DNA from: Rhodobacteraceae bacterium Water-Bin34
GTDB lineage: Bacteria; Pseudomonadota; Alphaproteobacteria; Rhodobacterales; Rhodobacteraceae
Reading direction: 5' to 3'
Length of the DNA: 64,000 nucleotides
NCBI GenBank assembly: GCA_900197625.1
Contig: FZLS01000002.1
Span: forward strand, 1-64,000
Below, in pieces: positions 1 through 8,502 of this stretch (position 1 is the first letter of the stretch; the number at the start of each line of letters is the position of its first letter). The position numbers were made by a program, and so were the translations under genes. The notes beneath the pieces were generated by a model, which was not told where the DNA came from, made no database searches, and saw nothing but the letters and a program-made list of their open reading frames with translations.

Positions 1-54
1 CTCGTCAGGCTCATAACCTGAAGGTCGTAGGTTCAAATCCTACTCCCGCAACCA
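1..54 (+). tRNA. initiator tRNA-fMet (CAT), 3' part only
   Basis: The window opens inside a tRNA gene. The anticodon stem (5-9 with 17-21) encloses a seven-base loop with anticodon CAT at 12-14. A T arm (GTAGG, TTCAAAT, CCTAC), the 3' acceptor strand and an encoded CCA ending at 54 follow. The base at tRNA position 72 is A, which fits the unpaired 1-72 position of initiator rather than elongator tRNA-Met. The anticodon stem has the 3GC region as AGG/CCT instead of the usual GGG/CCC. The 5' half lies outside the window, so the C1:A72 mismatch cannot be checked. Confidence 0.88.
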
Positions 55-119
55 ATCAATAATTTACTGAATATATTTCTATGCTTGAAATATGCTCTTT
101 TACATATCATTAATTATAA

Positions 120-698
120 ATGGCAAAATTATACTTTCATTATTCTACAATGAATGCAGGTAAATCTACTTTACTACTGCAGGCAGCTCATAATTATCAA
201 GAGAGAGGTATGGAGTCTTACTTATTGACTGCACAATTTGATAACCGAGCTGGAGAAGGCAGAATAGGTTCTCGCATAGGTATCGGACAAGATGCTGATA
301 CTTTTTCACATTTAGATGATTTATTTTATAAAATTGAGAAACGAATTAATAAGAGACCTTGCGCCTGTGTTTTTATTGATGAAGCACAGTTTCTATCACA
401 TGAACAAGTATGGCAATTGGCAAGAGCAGTTGATGATTTGAATATTCCAATAATGTGCTATGGACTAAGAGTGGATTTTCAAGGCAATCTATTTCCAGGA
501 TCTGCTACTTTATTAGCATTATCGGATGAAATGAGAGAAATAAAAACAATTTGCCACTGTGGAAAGAAAGCGACAATGGTTGTTCGCCAAGATGAAAACG
601 GAGATGCAATGATTGATGGAGAGCAAGTTCAAATTGGTGGCAATGAAACTTATGTCTCTCTTTGTCGCAAACATTGGCGTAAAAAAGTAGGCCAATAA
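120..698 (+). CDS. tdk: thymidine kinase
   Basis: The 192-residue product is a type II thymidine kinase, which phosphorylates thymidine to dTMP in the pyrimidine salvage pathway. Visible features are a P-loop at residues 9-17 (STMNAGKST), the DEAQ motif with the likely catalytic Glu88, a lasso/lid region near 166-178 and a zinc-site pattern made of Cys145, Cys147, Cys182 and His185. Length matches bacterial Tdk (about 190-205). The gene follows the initiator tRNA by 65 bases. No strong Shine-Dalgarno sequence is visible, but the second residue onward matches the family start. It implies the cell can scavenge thymidine from DNA turnover. Confidence 0.95.
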   Translation: MAKLYFHYSTMNAGKSTLLLQAAHNYQERGMESYLLTAQFDNRAGEGRIGSRIGIGQDADTFSHLDDLFYKIEKRINKRPCACVFIDEAQFLSHEQVWQLARAVDDLNIPIMCYGLRVDFQGNLFPGSATLLALSDEMREIKTICHCGKKATMVVRQDENGDAMIDGEQVQIGGNETYVSLCRKHWRKKVGQ

Positions 699-775
699 TT
701 TGGATAAAAATAAAATTATAATCAATCGATTTAATGCTACTTGTAGACATACTTTAAAGACTTTATGAAAGAATT

Positions 776-958
776 ATGTCTAAAGCTGTTTTGATTTTTT
801 TAATATTTATTATTTTATTGGGTATATTTGGTAAGTTGAGATTACCATCTTTGCCTAATTTAAAGCGTAAAAGTTCTATGGCTCAAACTAAAAAATGTAA
901 GGGCTGTGGTAGCTATATATTTAAAGGTATTGATTGCAGCTGTAAAACTAAGAGCTGA
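776..958 (+). CDS. small membrane protein with Cys4 zinc-ribbon-like tail
   Basis: This 60-residue protein has one hydrophobic segment (residues 4-19), a basic linker rich in Lys/Arg, and a C-terminal Cys cluster, Cys41-x2-Cys44-x9-Cys54-x-Cys56, that could bind one zinc ion. The layout suggests a single-pass inner-membrane protein with a small cytoplasmic zinc knuckle. I do not recognise a named family. Similar short TM-plus-zinc-ribbon proteins exist in proteobacteria, without assigned function. The codon use resembles its neighbours and the Cys pattern is unlikely in random sequence, so I take it as real. It lies 77 bases after tdk. Confidence 0.6.
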   Translation: MSKAVLIFLIFIILLGIFGKLRLPSLPNLKRKSSMAQTKKCKGCGSYIFKGIDCSCKTKS

Positions 959-959
959 T

Positions 960-1266
960 AATTATTGTTATATAGATTTGAAATTAAATCAAAATTTTGT
1001 CCACTTGATAAAACTGTATATTTTTTGATACTTAAAAGTCAATGATATCAATGGCTTGCAAGATAAAATATTTTTGTTGTTTAATATCAATAGCTTAGAC
1101 TATGATTAAATTTTAAGCAAAGTGCAGAACATACCATAATTAAACGTAAAAATCAGTTTATAACTAAGTTATCCTCAGAGTTATCCACAAAATTTGTGGA
1201 TAGAAATTTTAATTTTTTTTACAAGAAGTAAGTGCAGAACCTTCAATTATCTGGCAAAGATATGAA
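960..1266. other. AT-rich spacer with DnaA-box-like sites and direct repeats
   Basis: This 307-base gap has no plausible gene. It contains TTATCCACA at 1181-1189, the one-mismatch copy TTATCCTCA at 1169-1177, and TGTGGATAG at 1195-1203 (an inverted CTATCCACA). Two of the sites form a perfect 10-base inverted repeat with a one-base centre (1182-1202). There are also direct repeats: AAGTGCAGAAC at 1120-1130 and 1230-1240, and ATATCAATRGCTT at 1045-1057 and 1084-1096. It could be a replication-origin-like element, a DnaA-titration site or a DnaA-controlled uvrC promoter; the sequence does not decide between these. Confidence 0.55.
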
Positions 1267-3144
1267 ATGACTGAGTCTGAACAAAAATTAAAATTTAATA
1301 TCTCTAAAGGTCATGAGGTTATAAAATCATATTTAAAGACACTTGATGGAAGTCCAGGTGTATATCGTATGCTTAATCAAGATGGTGAGGTATTATACGT
1401 TGGTAAAGCTAGAAACTTAAAGCGACGTGTATCAAATTATGCTAAGCCTACAGGGCATTCTGCACGAATTGGGCGGATGATTTCTAATACATCTAGTATG
1501 ATGTTCTTAACAACTCAGACTGAAACAGAGGCACTACTCCTAGAGCAAAACCTAATAAAGCAACTAAAACCTCGATATAATGTTTTATTACGAGATGATA
1601 AAAGCTTTCCAAATATAATGATTTCAAGTTCCCATGAATTCCCTAAAATTGCAAAACATAGAGGTCGCAGGTCAAAAGACTCTGAATATTTTGGCCCTTT
1701 CGCATCAGTAACCTCCGTAAACAGAACTCTTCACCACCTCCAGAGAATATTTTTGCTTCGTACATGTACAGATAATGATTTCTCTTCTCGCACACGAGCC
1801 TGTTTACAATACCAAATCGCTAGATGTTCTGGGCCGTGTGTTGGGAAAATTAGTGAAAAAAAATATAACCAACTTGTGGATGATGCTAGGAAATTTTTGA
1901 AAGGTAAAAGTACTAAGATTCAAGAAAGCATGGCTAAAGAAATGACTGAGGCCAGTAAAAATTTACAATTCGAAAAAGCAGCTAGTTTGCGAGATAGAAT
2001 AAAGGCTTTAACTACAGTTCAATCGAGTCAGGGGATAAATCCACAGACTGTAAATGAAGCAGATATTGTTTCATTACATATGGAGGGTGAGCAAGCATGC
2101 GTTCAAGTATTCTTTATCAGGGCAAACCAAAATTGGGGCAACAGAGCCTTTTATCCACGTAATACATCAGGAGCCGATGCAGATGAGGTAATGGAAAGCT
2201 TCCTTGCACAATTTTATGATAATAAAACTCCACCTAAATTAATATTGGTTTCTTGTTCTGTTGCAAATGTAGATCTTTTAATAGACGCGTTAACAGTTAA
2301 ACGTGGAAATAAAGTAGAAATTATTGTGCCAAAACGTGGCGAACGTTCTGAATTAGTACTTAACGCAGCAAGAAACGCACGTGAAAGTTTAGCGCGAAAA
2401 ATGAGTGAAAGTGCAACACAGGCGAAATTGCTAAAAGGAATATCAGAAGCATTTTCATTAGAAAGTATTCCAAATCGAATTGAGGTTTATGATAATAGCC
2501 ATATCCAAGGCGCATTTGCAGTTGGTGCAATGATCGTATCAGGCCCAGATGGATACATGAAATCTTCATATCGAAAATATAATATAAGATATGAAGATAC
2601 TGTTGCTGGTGATGATTTTGGAATGATGAAAGAAGTATTAGAGCGCCGATTCAAATCCTTAATAAAAGAAGACCCGAATAAAAAAACTGAGATTTGGCCC
2701 GATTTATTATTAATTGATGGCGGTGCAGGGCAGGTAAGTGCAGTAGATGAAATATTGAGTGAACTTGGTGTTAATGATGTGCCATTTGTTGGTATTGCAA
2801 AAGGAATTGATCGAGATCAAGGTAAGGAAGAATTCTATTGTAAAGGCAAACCAGCCTTTGCTTTACAGCGCAATGATCCAGTACTTTATTTTATTCAGCG
2901 TTTGCGTGATGAAGCACATCGTTTTGCAATTACTACGCACCGAGCAAAAAGGTCAAAGGCAATTGGCATCACTACCTTAGATGAAGTTCCAGGCGTAGGG
3001 GCTGCAAGGAAACGTGCAATTTTAGCCCATTTTGGTTCTGCAAAGTCTGCTTCACGTGCATCCCTGAAAGATTTAAAAGCTGTTGAGGGCTTATCAAGTA
3101 AGATGGCGCAAATTATCTATGACTTCTATCATGATAAAGGTTAA
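1267..3144 (+). CDS. uvrC: UvrABC excision nuclease subunit C
   Basis: The 625-residue product is UvrC, which makes both incisions around bulky DNA lesions in nucleotide excision repair. Domains in order are an N-terminal GIY-YIG nuclease (Gly-Val-Tyr at 31-33 and Tyr-Val-Gly at 44-46), a Cys-containing region near 160-190, a UvrB-interacting UVR segment around 225-245 (EKAASLRDR), the RNase H-like C-terminal nuclease (for example DNSHIQG and LLIDGGAGQ), and helix-hairpin-helix repeats at about 577-620. Length is close to E. coli UvrC (610). The start has only a weak ribosome site. Its upstream spacer carries DnaA-box-like sites. pgsA follows 41 bases later. Confidence 0.97.
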   Translation: MTESEQKLKFNISKGHEVIKSYLKTLDGSPGVYRMLNQDGEVLYVGKARNLKRRVSNYAKPTGHSARIGRMISNTSSMMFLTTQTETEALLLEQNLIKQLKPRYNVLLRDDKSFPNIMISSSHEFPKIAKHRGRRSKDSEYFGPFASVTSVNRTLHHLQRIFLLRTCTDNDFSSRTRACLQYQIARCSGPCVGKISEKKYNQLVDDARKFLKGKSTKIQESMAKEMTEASKNLQFEKAASLRDRIKALTTVQSSQGINPQTVNEADIVSLHMEGEQACVQVFFIRANQNWGNRAFYPRNTSGADADEVMESFLAQFYDNKTPPKLILVSCSVANVDLLIDALTVKRGNKVEIIVPKRGERSELVLNAARNARESLARKMSESATQAKLLKGISEAFSLESIPNRIEVYDNSHIQGAFAVGAMIVSGPDGYMKSSYRKYNIRYEDTVAGDDFGMMKEVLERRFKSLIKEDPNKKTEIWPDLLLIDGGAGQVSAVDEILSELGVNDVPFVGIAKGIDRDQGKEEFYCKGKPAFALQRNDPVLYFIQRLRDEAHRFAITTHRAKRSKAIGITTLDEVPGVGAARKRAILAHFGSAKSASRASLKDLKAVEGLSSKMAQIIYDFYHDKG

Positions 3145-3185
3145 ACATTAATTTAAATTAAGAAAATGATTTTTAGGAGACTAGA

Positions 3186-3854
3186 GTGAACTGGAATATA
3201 CCAAATATACTTACTACATTTCGTATGCTTGCGGCGCCAGCAGTTGTAATTGTTTTCCTATGTTTAGACAGACCATACGCCGATTGGGTGGCGCTATTTC
3301 TTTTTATTGGTGCATCAATAACTGATTATATTGATGGGTATTTGGCGCGTAAATGGAGTCAACAAAGTGCATTTGGAACGATGTTAGATCCAATTGCTGA
3401 TAAAGCAATGGTCATTTTGGCAATCGTTGCAATAATTGGGTTATATGGCTTGAAACCATTAATTGTAATACCAATGATTTTAATTCTATTTAGAGAAGTC
3501 TTTGTATCAGGGCTTCGTGAGTTTTTAGGTAAAGATGCTGGAAGACTTGCAGTAACTAAAGTAGCAAAATGGAAAACTACAGTTCAAATGGTTGCGATTT
3601 CTGTATTATTTTCACATGGAATTTTTGAACATAATCTTAGAGTTATAACTCGAGAAATGGATAAAAATCTTATTGCAAAAATTATATCCAATCAACTATC
3701 CGATGAAACAAATCTGATGGTTTATTATTCAACTGCTTATTATTCATACTATATTGGTATAACATTATTATGGATTGCAATGCTTCTGACTATTTATACA
3801 GGTATAGATTATTTAACCAAAGCGAGCCCATATCTAAAAGGTAAAGCAAAATGA
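3186..3854 (+). CDS. pgsA: CDP-diacylglycerol-glycerol-3-phosphate 3-phosphatidyltransferase
   Basis: PgsA condenses CDP-diacylglycerol with glycerol-3-phosphate to make phosphatidylglycerol phosphate, the committed step to phosphatidylglycerol. The CDP-alcohol phosphotransferase signature is complete: Asp47, Asp50, Gly51, Ala54, Arg55, Gly64, Asp68 and Asp72 with the correct spacing. There are several transmembrane helices. At 222 residues it is longer than E. coli PgsA (182), mainly because of a polar insertion near 142-180 before the last helix. The start is GTG behind an AGGAG ribosome site. It overlaps moaD by four bases (ATGA), so the two are probably translationally coupled. Confidence 0.95.
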   Translation: MNWNIPNILTTFRMLAAPAVVIVFLCLDRPYADWVALFLFIGASITDYIDGYLARKWSQQSAFGTMLDPIADKAMVILAIVAIIGLYGLKPLIVIPMILILFREVFVSGLREFLGKDAGRLAVTKVAKWKTTVQMVAISVLFSHGIFEHNLRVITREMDKNLIAKIISNQLSDETNLMVYYSTAYYSYYIGITLLWIAMLLTIYTGIDYLTKASPYLKGKAK

Positions 3855-4102
3855 AAATTAAAATTCTATACTTTGCTTGGATGCGTGAAAGAATAGGTAA
3901 GTCTTCTGAGAAAATAGAAACTGAAGCGTCAACAATAGATGAGCTGGTTAAAGAACTGAGATTAAAAGATCAAAGATATGATTTTGCTTTTTCAGATCTG
4001 TCCTCAGTTCGCGTAGCTTTGGATCAAACTTTAGTATCATTTGACACAAGTTTAACAGATGTATCTGAAATAGCTTTTTTTCCACCAATGACTGGGGGAT
4101 AA
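3851..4102 (+). CDS. moaD: molybdopterin synthase small subunit MoaD
   Basis: MoaD is the ubiquitin-fold sulfur carrier of molybdopterin synthase. Its C-terminal glycine thiocarboxylate donates sulfur to precursor Z. The 83-residue product has the expected size and ends in Thr-Gly-Gly, the diagnostic terminus. It begins inside the pgsA stop codon and is followed after one base by moaE, its partner subunit, so both halves of the synthase would be made together. Confidence 0.94.
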   Translation: MKIKILYFAWMRERIGKSSEKIETEASTIDELVKELRLKDQRYDFAFSDLSSVRVALDQTLVSFDTSLTDVSEIAFFPPMTGG

Positions 4103-4103
4103 A

Positions 4104-4541
4104 ATGGCTGTTTTGATCCAAGAAGAAGATTTTGATTTATCAGATGAGTTAAAGTTATTGAAGGCAGGTAAAGGTGATGCTGGAGCTATAATAAGTTTTA
4201 TAGGTACTGTCCGTGGGGATAAGTCTCTTAGGGCTTTGGAATTAGAACATTATCCTAATATGACACTTTCATCTTTAGAGGAAATTCAAGATAAAGCTAT
4301 AAGTAGATGGAAACTCATTGATGTGCGAATTATACATAGATTTGGATACTTATCACTTGGTGAACAAATAATGATGGTTGCTGTTGCGTCGCAACACAGA
4401 CGTGAAGCTTTTGAGGCAGCTGATTATATAATGGATTTTTTAAAATCTCGCGCACCGTTTTGGAAAAAAGAACATAGTGATACTGGAAGTACTTGGGTAG
4501 ATGCTAATCCTGAAGATGAAAAATCATTAGCTCGATGGTGA
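4104..4541 (+). CDS. moaE: molybdopterin synthase catalytic subunit MoaE
   Basis: MoaE is the large subunit of molybdopterin synthase, converting cyclic pyranopterin monophosphate to molybdopterin with sulfur from MoaD. The 145-residue length is typical. Conserved active-site residues are present: Arg37 in GTVRG, the His-Arg pair in SQHRREAF (about 98-100), Lys114, and Lys121/Lys122 in the FWKKE motif near the C-terminus. The gene ends one base before a convergent gene on the minus strand, and I see no terminator hairpin there. Confidence 0.95.
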   Translation: MAVLIQEEDFDLSDELKLLKAGKGDAGAIISFIGTVRGDKSLRALELEHYPNMTLSSLEEIQDKAISRWKLIDVRIIHRFGYLSLGEQIMMVAVASQHRREAFEAADYIMDFLKSRAPFWKKEHSDTGSTWVDANPEDEKSLARW

Positions 4542-4542
4542 A

Positions 4543-4839
4543 TTAAGTTTTTTCTGCTTCCCGCCTAGCAGCTCCTAAACCTTCCATAGCAGCTGATAAC
4601 TCGGCCTCAAGCTGAGAGATCTTATTTGTAAGCTCCCACTCGCGTTCTTTAAGTTGCGACTCTGCGGCGTCTTTTGCATGTTCCATTTCATATAATCGAT
4701 TTGTGAGGTCATCAATTTCCCCCATATCGGAAGCATTTATTTTATTAAATCCACTGTAACCCCATCTTAATACCCAACCTAAGATGAAACTTAAGAAAAA
4801 AGCCAAAGCAAGCACACCAATTAGTTCATCACTATTCAT
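4543..4839 (-). CDS. membrane-anchored coiled-coil protein, unknown function
   Basis: The 98-residue product has a single N-terminal transmembrane helix (residues 6-25) followed by a charged, Glu-rich helix from about 40 to 96 with heptad-like spacing, predicted as a coiled coil. I do not recognise a characterised family. It lies 35 bases downstream of the OmpA-like gene in the same orientation, so the two are probably co-transcribed. An inner-membrane rod beside an OmpA/BON-like envelope protein suggests an envelope-linking or scaffolding role (inference). Gene pairs of this kind appear next to moaE and ubiA in Rhodobacterales as I recall them. Confidence 0.7.
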   Translation of the reverse strand: MNSDELIGVLALAFFLSFILGWVLRWGYSGFNKINASDMGEIDDLTNRLYEMEHAKDAAESQLKEREWELTNKISQLEAELSAAMEGLGAARREAEKT

Positions 4840-4874
4840 TTTAAAGTATTCCTCTTTTATTCTTTTTTATTAAT

Positions 4875-6716
4875 TTAATTTGAGTTTGTTTTTGTTGTCT
4901 CTTCAACTAGTTTAATTTCAATTCTTCGATTAATTTCCCGGCCTTCTTCGGTTTTATTATCGGCTATAGGACTAATTGAGCCGTATCCTTTAGCACTTAT
5001 ACCAGATGTAAGTACTCGACGATTTAGTAATTCAAACAAAACTGCTTCTGCACGTGATTGGCTGAGATTTTGGTTAAGTTCCTCAGAGCCAGAACTATCT
5101 GTGTGACCTTGTATTTCAAATTTTGCTTCAGGGCATGTACGCAATACGTCAGCAATTAATTTAATAACTGTAAAGTTATCATCATTAAGCACAACTTTTC
5201 CAGGCTCAAATCGAATTTTAGTATTTGATATTATGGTATTTATTTCGCTTTCACAGAGACGGGCAGATTTAATTTTTGGTTTTGGTGCAAACTTTTCATT
5301 ATATTTAGCTGAGATCTTATATATTCCTTTTGATCCAACACGAACTGATAGTATCCGAGAGATTTTCCCTGCAGTTTCTTTACTTCCTGATACACCACTT
5401 ATTTTTATTTCATCAGGCTCAACTATAACAACACCATAATTCAGTTGGCCTAAAGCCTCTAATCCTCCTAGGACGCGCATTGGCCAACCATCTGGTAAGT
5501 TTGAATCTAGGCGTGTTTGGACATAAACAGTTTTACCAACAAATAATGATTTAGCATAGGCCTCCACTGCGTCTCTTGAAATATTTGAAGGTAGCCTTCC
5601 ACGTAATTGAACTGAGCCCTCTGGACTAATTGTTGCCGTAAAATCTGGAATAAATACTTCACCAGTTTCTCCGTCCAAGGCTTTTTTTTCTGGCAAAATG
5701 GCAGAAAGAGAAAATAATCCAGGCAAATCATTTTCAAGTTTCCCAATTACGTTATCAAATATTTTTTGTGATGTGTCTGGTGATGCAATCAATGATATGT
5801 CTGAATCTGTAAATGTTAAAGATCCATTACCTAATTCTACCACTGCTTCAATTGACATTCTTACTGCATCTGCCCAATCAGGAGTTGGTACGCCCAAACC
5901 AATCTTGCAATTTCTGGGTTTTAGCATACCAGCTAATTTGGCTGCTTTTAAAATTTTTGCCTCAGTATTTTTTGTATCGGCAGAACAATTATCTAATCTA
6001 ATGTTATCCTCTTCTTTACTAAAGCGGATTGTAAATGGAGATATAACTGGCCTTGGAGCTGAGATATTTAATGTAAGTTTAATACCAGTTGGTTGATTTT
6101 TTAATAGCATGCGTTCAAATCTTGATCTCTCATCCTGAGAGTCAGTAATTGCCGAAATGACTACATTCTCTCCAGATATGCTAACCTTTGAACGATTAAG
6201 ACTTGATAAGCTCTCTAAGCCGAAATTTAGTGATTTTTTCCAATTTTCAGGAATTGGATAATCCACCTCTTCTAACATGTCAGTGATTTTTATTTCACTT
6301 GAGATATTATTGACAGTTGAAAGAATATTCTTTCTACCAGAGTTTTTTGGAATTAAACCAATTAATGAAATGCGATCATCATTTCTTAACGCTTCTAGTG
6401 AAAATTTTGGTGGTATCAGGTTTTCTTCTTCGAGGAGGGTGATTTCATCTCTTAATCTTGACGCTTCAACAAGTTTACCGAGTGATTTAATTAACTCAAA
6501 TCTGGCTGACTCATTAGGGGCAAGACCTGTAAGGTGTAAACGTAAGCCGTTTGCCCTAATGTTACTCCATTCGTTTCCTGTGAGAAACATTGTTTTTTCT
6601 AATTTTTCTTCTGTAGCTCTTTCAAATCTATCAACAGCATGAATTGCTCCAAAATATGATCCTGCTGCTGCTAGGATGAAACAAATTAATCCAAAAAGAA
6701 GGGCTGTACGGTGCAT
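4875..6716 (-). CDS. OmpA-family envelope protein with BON-like repeats
   Basis: The 613-residue protein starts with a transmembrane or signal-anchor helix (residues 5-23). A long periplasmic region follows with repeated units of the type beta-strand, Gly-x-hydrophobic, short helix (near 60, 115, 180, 370 and 440), resembling BON domains. The C-terminal 115 residues form an OmpA-like peptidoglycan-binding domain, with the GHTDSSG motif, the SQSRA helix and the NRRIEIK motif. It probably tethers the envelope to peptidoglycan. No beta-barrel region is seen, so it is not a classical OmpA porin. It heads a minus-strand pair with the coiled-coil gene. Confidence 0.85.
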   Translation of the reverse strand: MHRTALLFGLICFILAAAGSYFGAIHAVDRFERATEEKLEKTMFLTGNEWSNIRANGLRLHLTGLAPNESARFELIKSLGKLVEASRLRDEITLLEEENLIPPKFSLEALRNDDRISLIGLIPKNSGRKNILSTVNNISSEIKITDMLEEVDYPIPENWKKSLNFGLESLSSLNRSKVSISGENVVISAITDSQDERSRFERMLLKNQPTGIKLTLNISAPRPVISPFTIRFSKEEDNIRLDNCSADTKNTEAKILKAAKLAGMLKPRNCKIGLGVPTPDWADAVRMSIEAVVELGNGSLTFTDSDISLIASPDTSQKIFDNVIGKLENDLPGLFSLSAILPEKKALDGETGEVFIPDFTATISPEGSVQLRGRLPSNISRDAVEAYAKSLFVGKTVYVQTRLDSNLPDGWPMRVLGGLEALGQLNYGVVIVEPDEIKISGVSGSKETAGKISRILSVRVGSKGIYKISAKYNEKFAPKPKIKSARLCESEINTIISNTKIRFEPGKVVLNDDNFTVIKLIADVLRTCPEAKFEIQGHTDSSGSEELNQNLSQSRAEAVLFELLNRRVLTSGISAKGYGSISPIADNKTEEGREINRRIEIKLVEETTKTNSN

Positions 6717-6769
6717 TTATTTGCCTAAATATATTACTTCAAAGCTTTATTTTAATTAAATTGTTAACT

Positions 6770-7759
6770 TTAGCTAGTTAAAATTATTGATTGTAAAATG
6801 ATGGCGCAAGTAAACCCAAGGACTGGCAAAAGTCCAGCATTGCGATTAGAGCGAAATATCATTAGGCAATTATCCGCGTTGTTTATATCTAAATTTATTA
6901 ATTGCCAAATTAGGTGAATTCCAAAAGCTAATATTCCTGTGATACCAATTATGAAACAGAAGATACTATTTTCACTTTTAAGAGCTGTAGTAAATGCAAG
7001 AGTCATAAATATTATTGATATAATTAGAAAAAACCAAAGCCATTTTTTTGTATTTGATTGGAATAGACGCGCAGTTGATTTTACACCAATTAATGCATCA
7101 TCTTCTTTATCTTGGTGCGCATATATTGTGTCATAGAATAAAGTCCATGAAATGCCTGATAAATATAAAAGAATTGGTGAAAGTGATAATGAGCCCATAA
7201 GCGAAGACCATCCTATCAATGCTCCCCAGTTAAAGGCAATTCCTAAGAATAATTGAGGCCACCATGTAAATCGTTTTGCAAATGGATAAATTGCCACCGG
7301 AATTAATGCAATTAATCCAAGTGAAATTGTGAATTTGTCAAATGAAAATAATATAATTGCTCCTGCTAATGTTTGAATTAGCATCCAATTTAATGCTTGT
7401 TTAACTGTAATTTGGCCAGAAGGGATTGGCCGAGATTTCGTTCTCTTTACACTAGCATCAATCTTTAGATCTGTAATATCGTTCCAAGTACACCCAGCGC
7501 CTCGCATTAAAAATGCGCCAATAGACATCAATATTACATATTTGATATTTGTAGAGAAACCAATATCAATTGATAAGGAAGCCAAGCACAATGACCAAAT
7601 ACAAGGGATTAATAACAGCCAAGTACCAGCCGGGCGATCTGCTCTCGATAAGCGTAAATATGGACGAAAACGTGTTGGGGCATAAAGGTCTACCCAATTT
7701 TTGTTAACTGCATCCGCAACTCTATCTGTTTGATCTGGTGTTTGTCTTTTTTCAGACAT
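6770..7759 (-). CDS. ubiA: 4-hydroxybenzoate polyprenyltransferase
   Basis: UbiA attaches the polyprenyl tail to 4-hydroxybenzoate, the first membrane step of ubiquinone synthesis. The 329-residue protein has about eight to nine hydrophobic helices and both Asp-rich motifs: Asn93-Asp94-x2-Asp97-x3-Asp101, and Asp210 with Asp217, Asp220 and Asp221 in YDTIYAHQDKEDD. The N-terminal 35 residues are polar and longer than in E. coli UbiA (290). The gene is divergent from rsmE with only 11 bases between the two starts, so promoters must overlap the opposite coding sequence or lie upstream. Confidence 0.95.
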   Translation of the reverse strand: MSEKRQTPDQTDRVADAVNKNWVDLYAPTRFRPYLRLSRADRPAGTWLLLIPCIWSLCLASLSIDIGFSTNIKYVILMSIGAFLMRGAGCTWNDITDLKIDASVKRTKSRPIPSGQITVKQALNWMLIQTLAGAIILFSFDKFTISLGLIALIPVAIYPFAKRFTWWPQLFLGIAFNWGALIGWSSLMGSLSLSPILLYLSGISWTLFYDTIYAHQDKEDDALIGVKSTARLFQSNTKKWLWFFLIISIIFMTLAFTTALKSENSIFCFIIGITGILAFGIHLIWQLINLDINNADNCLMIFRSNRNAGLLPVLGFTCAIILQSIILTS

Positions 7760-7770
7760 ATGTTTGCCTT

Positions 7771-8502
7771 ATGAATATACGTTCAAAAATTAGACTCTTT
7801 GTAGACACACCTTTGGGAGAAGGGCAATCAATTTTACTTGATAGAGATCAAGCTAATTATTTATTTAATGTCATGAGGTTAAATATTGGTGATTATATTT
7901 CTGTATTCAATGGAAAAGATGGTGAGTGGCAAGCCGATGTTCTTCATGCAAACAAACGTAAAGGTATCCTCGTTGCAAAATACCAATCAATGCAACAATT
8001 AAATCCACCTGATTTATGGTTATTATTTGCACCTATAAAAAAAACTAGAACAGATTTTATCGTAGAAAAAGCTACAGAGATGGGGGTATCTCGCATATTT
8101 CCAGTAAATACTGATTATACCAATTCAGATCGTATCAAACAAAGCCGATTACAATCACATTCAATTGAAGCTGCTGAACAATGTGGAGGCACTTATGTCC
8201 CTCCTGTTGATGAATTATCTAAATTAACTTCGATATTAAAGGATTGGCCAAAAGACAGATGCTTGATATTTTGTGATGAAAATAAAGTTGGAGAGGCAGT
8301 AAAAACATTTAAATCTAGCGTGGGTGACAAATGGGCGATTTTAATTGGTCCAGAGGGAGGGTTTAGTAAGAATGAAATTAAATACTTGAAATCTCTAGAG
8401 TTTGTTACCTCAATAAGCCTTGGACCTAGAATACTGAGAGCTGATACTGCAGTAGTGGCTGCTTTAGCCATATGGCAAAAGGAAATAGGTGATTGGAAGT
8501 GA
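7771..8502 (+). CDS. rsmE: 16S rRNA m3U1498 methyltransferase
   Basis: RsmE is a SPOUT-fold enzyme that methylates N3 of U1498 in the 30S decoding region. In the 243-residue product the C-terminal knot motifs are clear: the SAM-binding ILIGPEGGFS segment and SLGPRILRADTA. An upstream in-frame ATG at 7738 exists, but it overlaps the divergent ubiA start and adds residues atypical of the family; the ATG at 7771 (MNIRSK) fits better. The stop codon overlaps the next start in a GTGA arrangement. Confidence 0.93.
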   Translation: MNIRSKIRLFVDTPLGEGQSILLDRDQANYLFNVMRLNIGDYISVFNGKDGEWQADVLHANKRKGILVAKYQSMQQLNPPDLWLLFAPIKKTRTDFIVEKATEMGVSRIFPVNTDYTNSDRIKQSRLQSHSIEAAEQCGGTYVPPVDELSKLTSILKDWPKDRCLIFCDENKVGEAVKTFKSSVGDKWAILIGPEGGFSKNEIKYLKSLEFVTSISLGPRILRADTAVVAALAIWQKEIGDWK

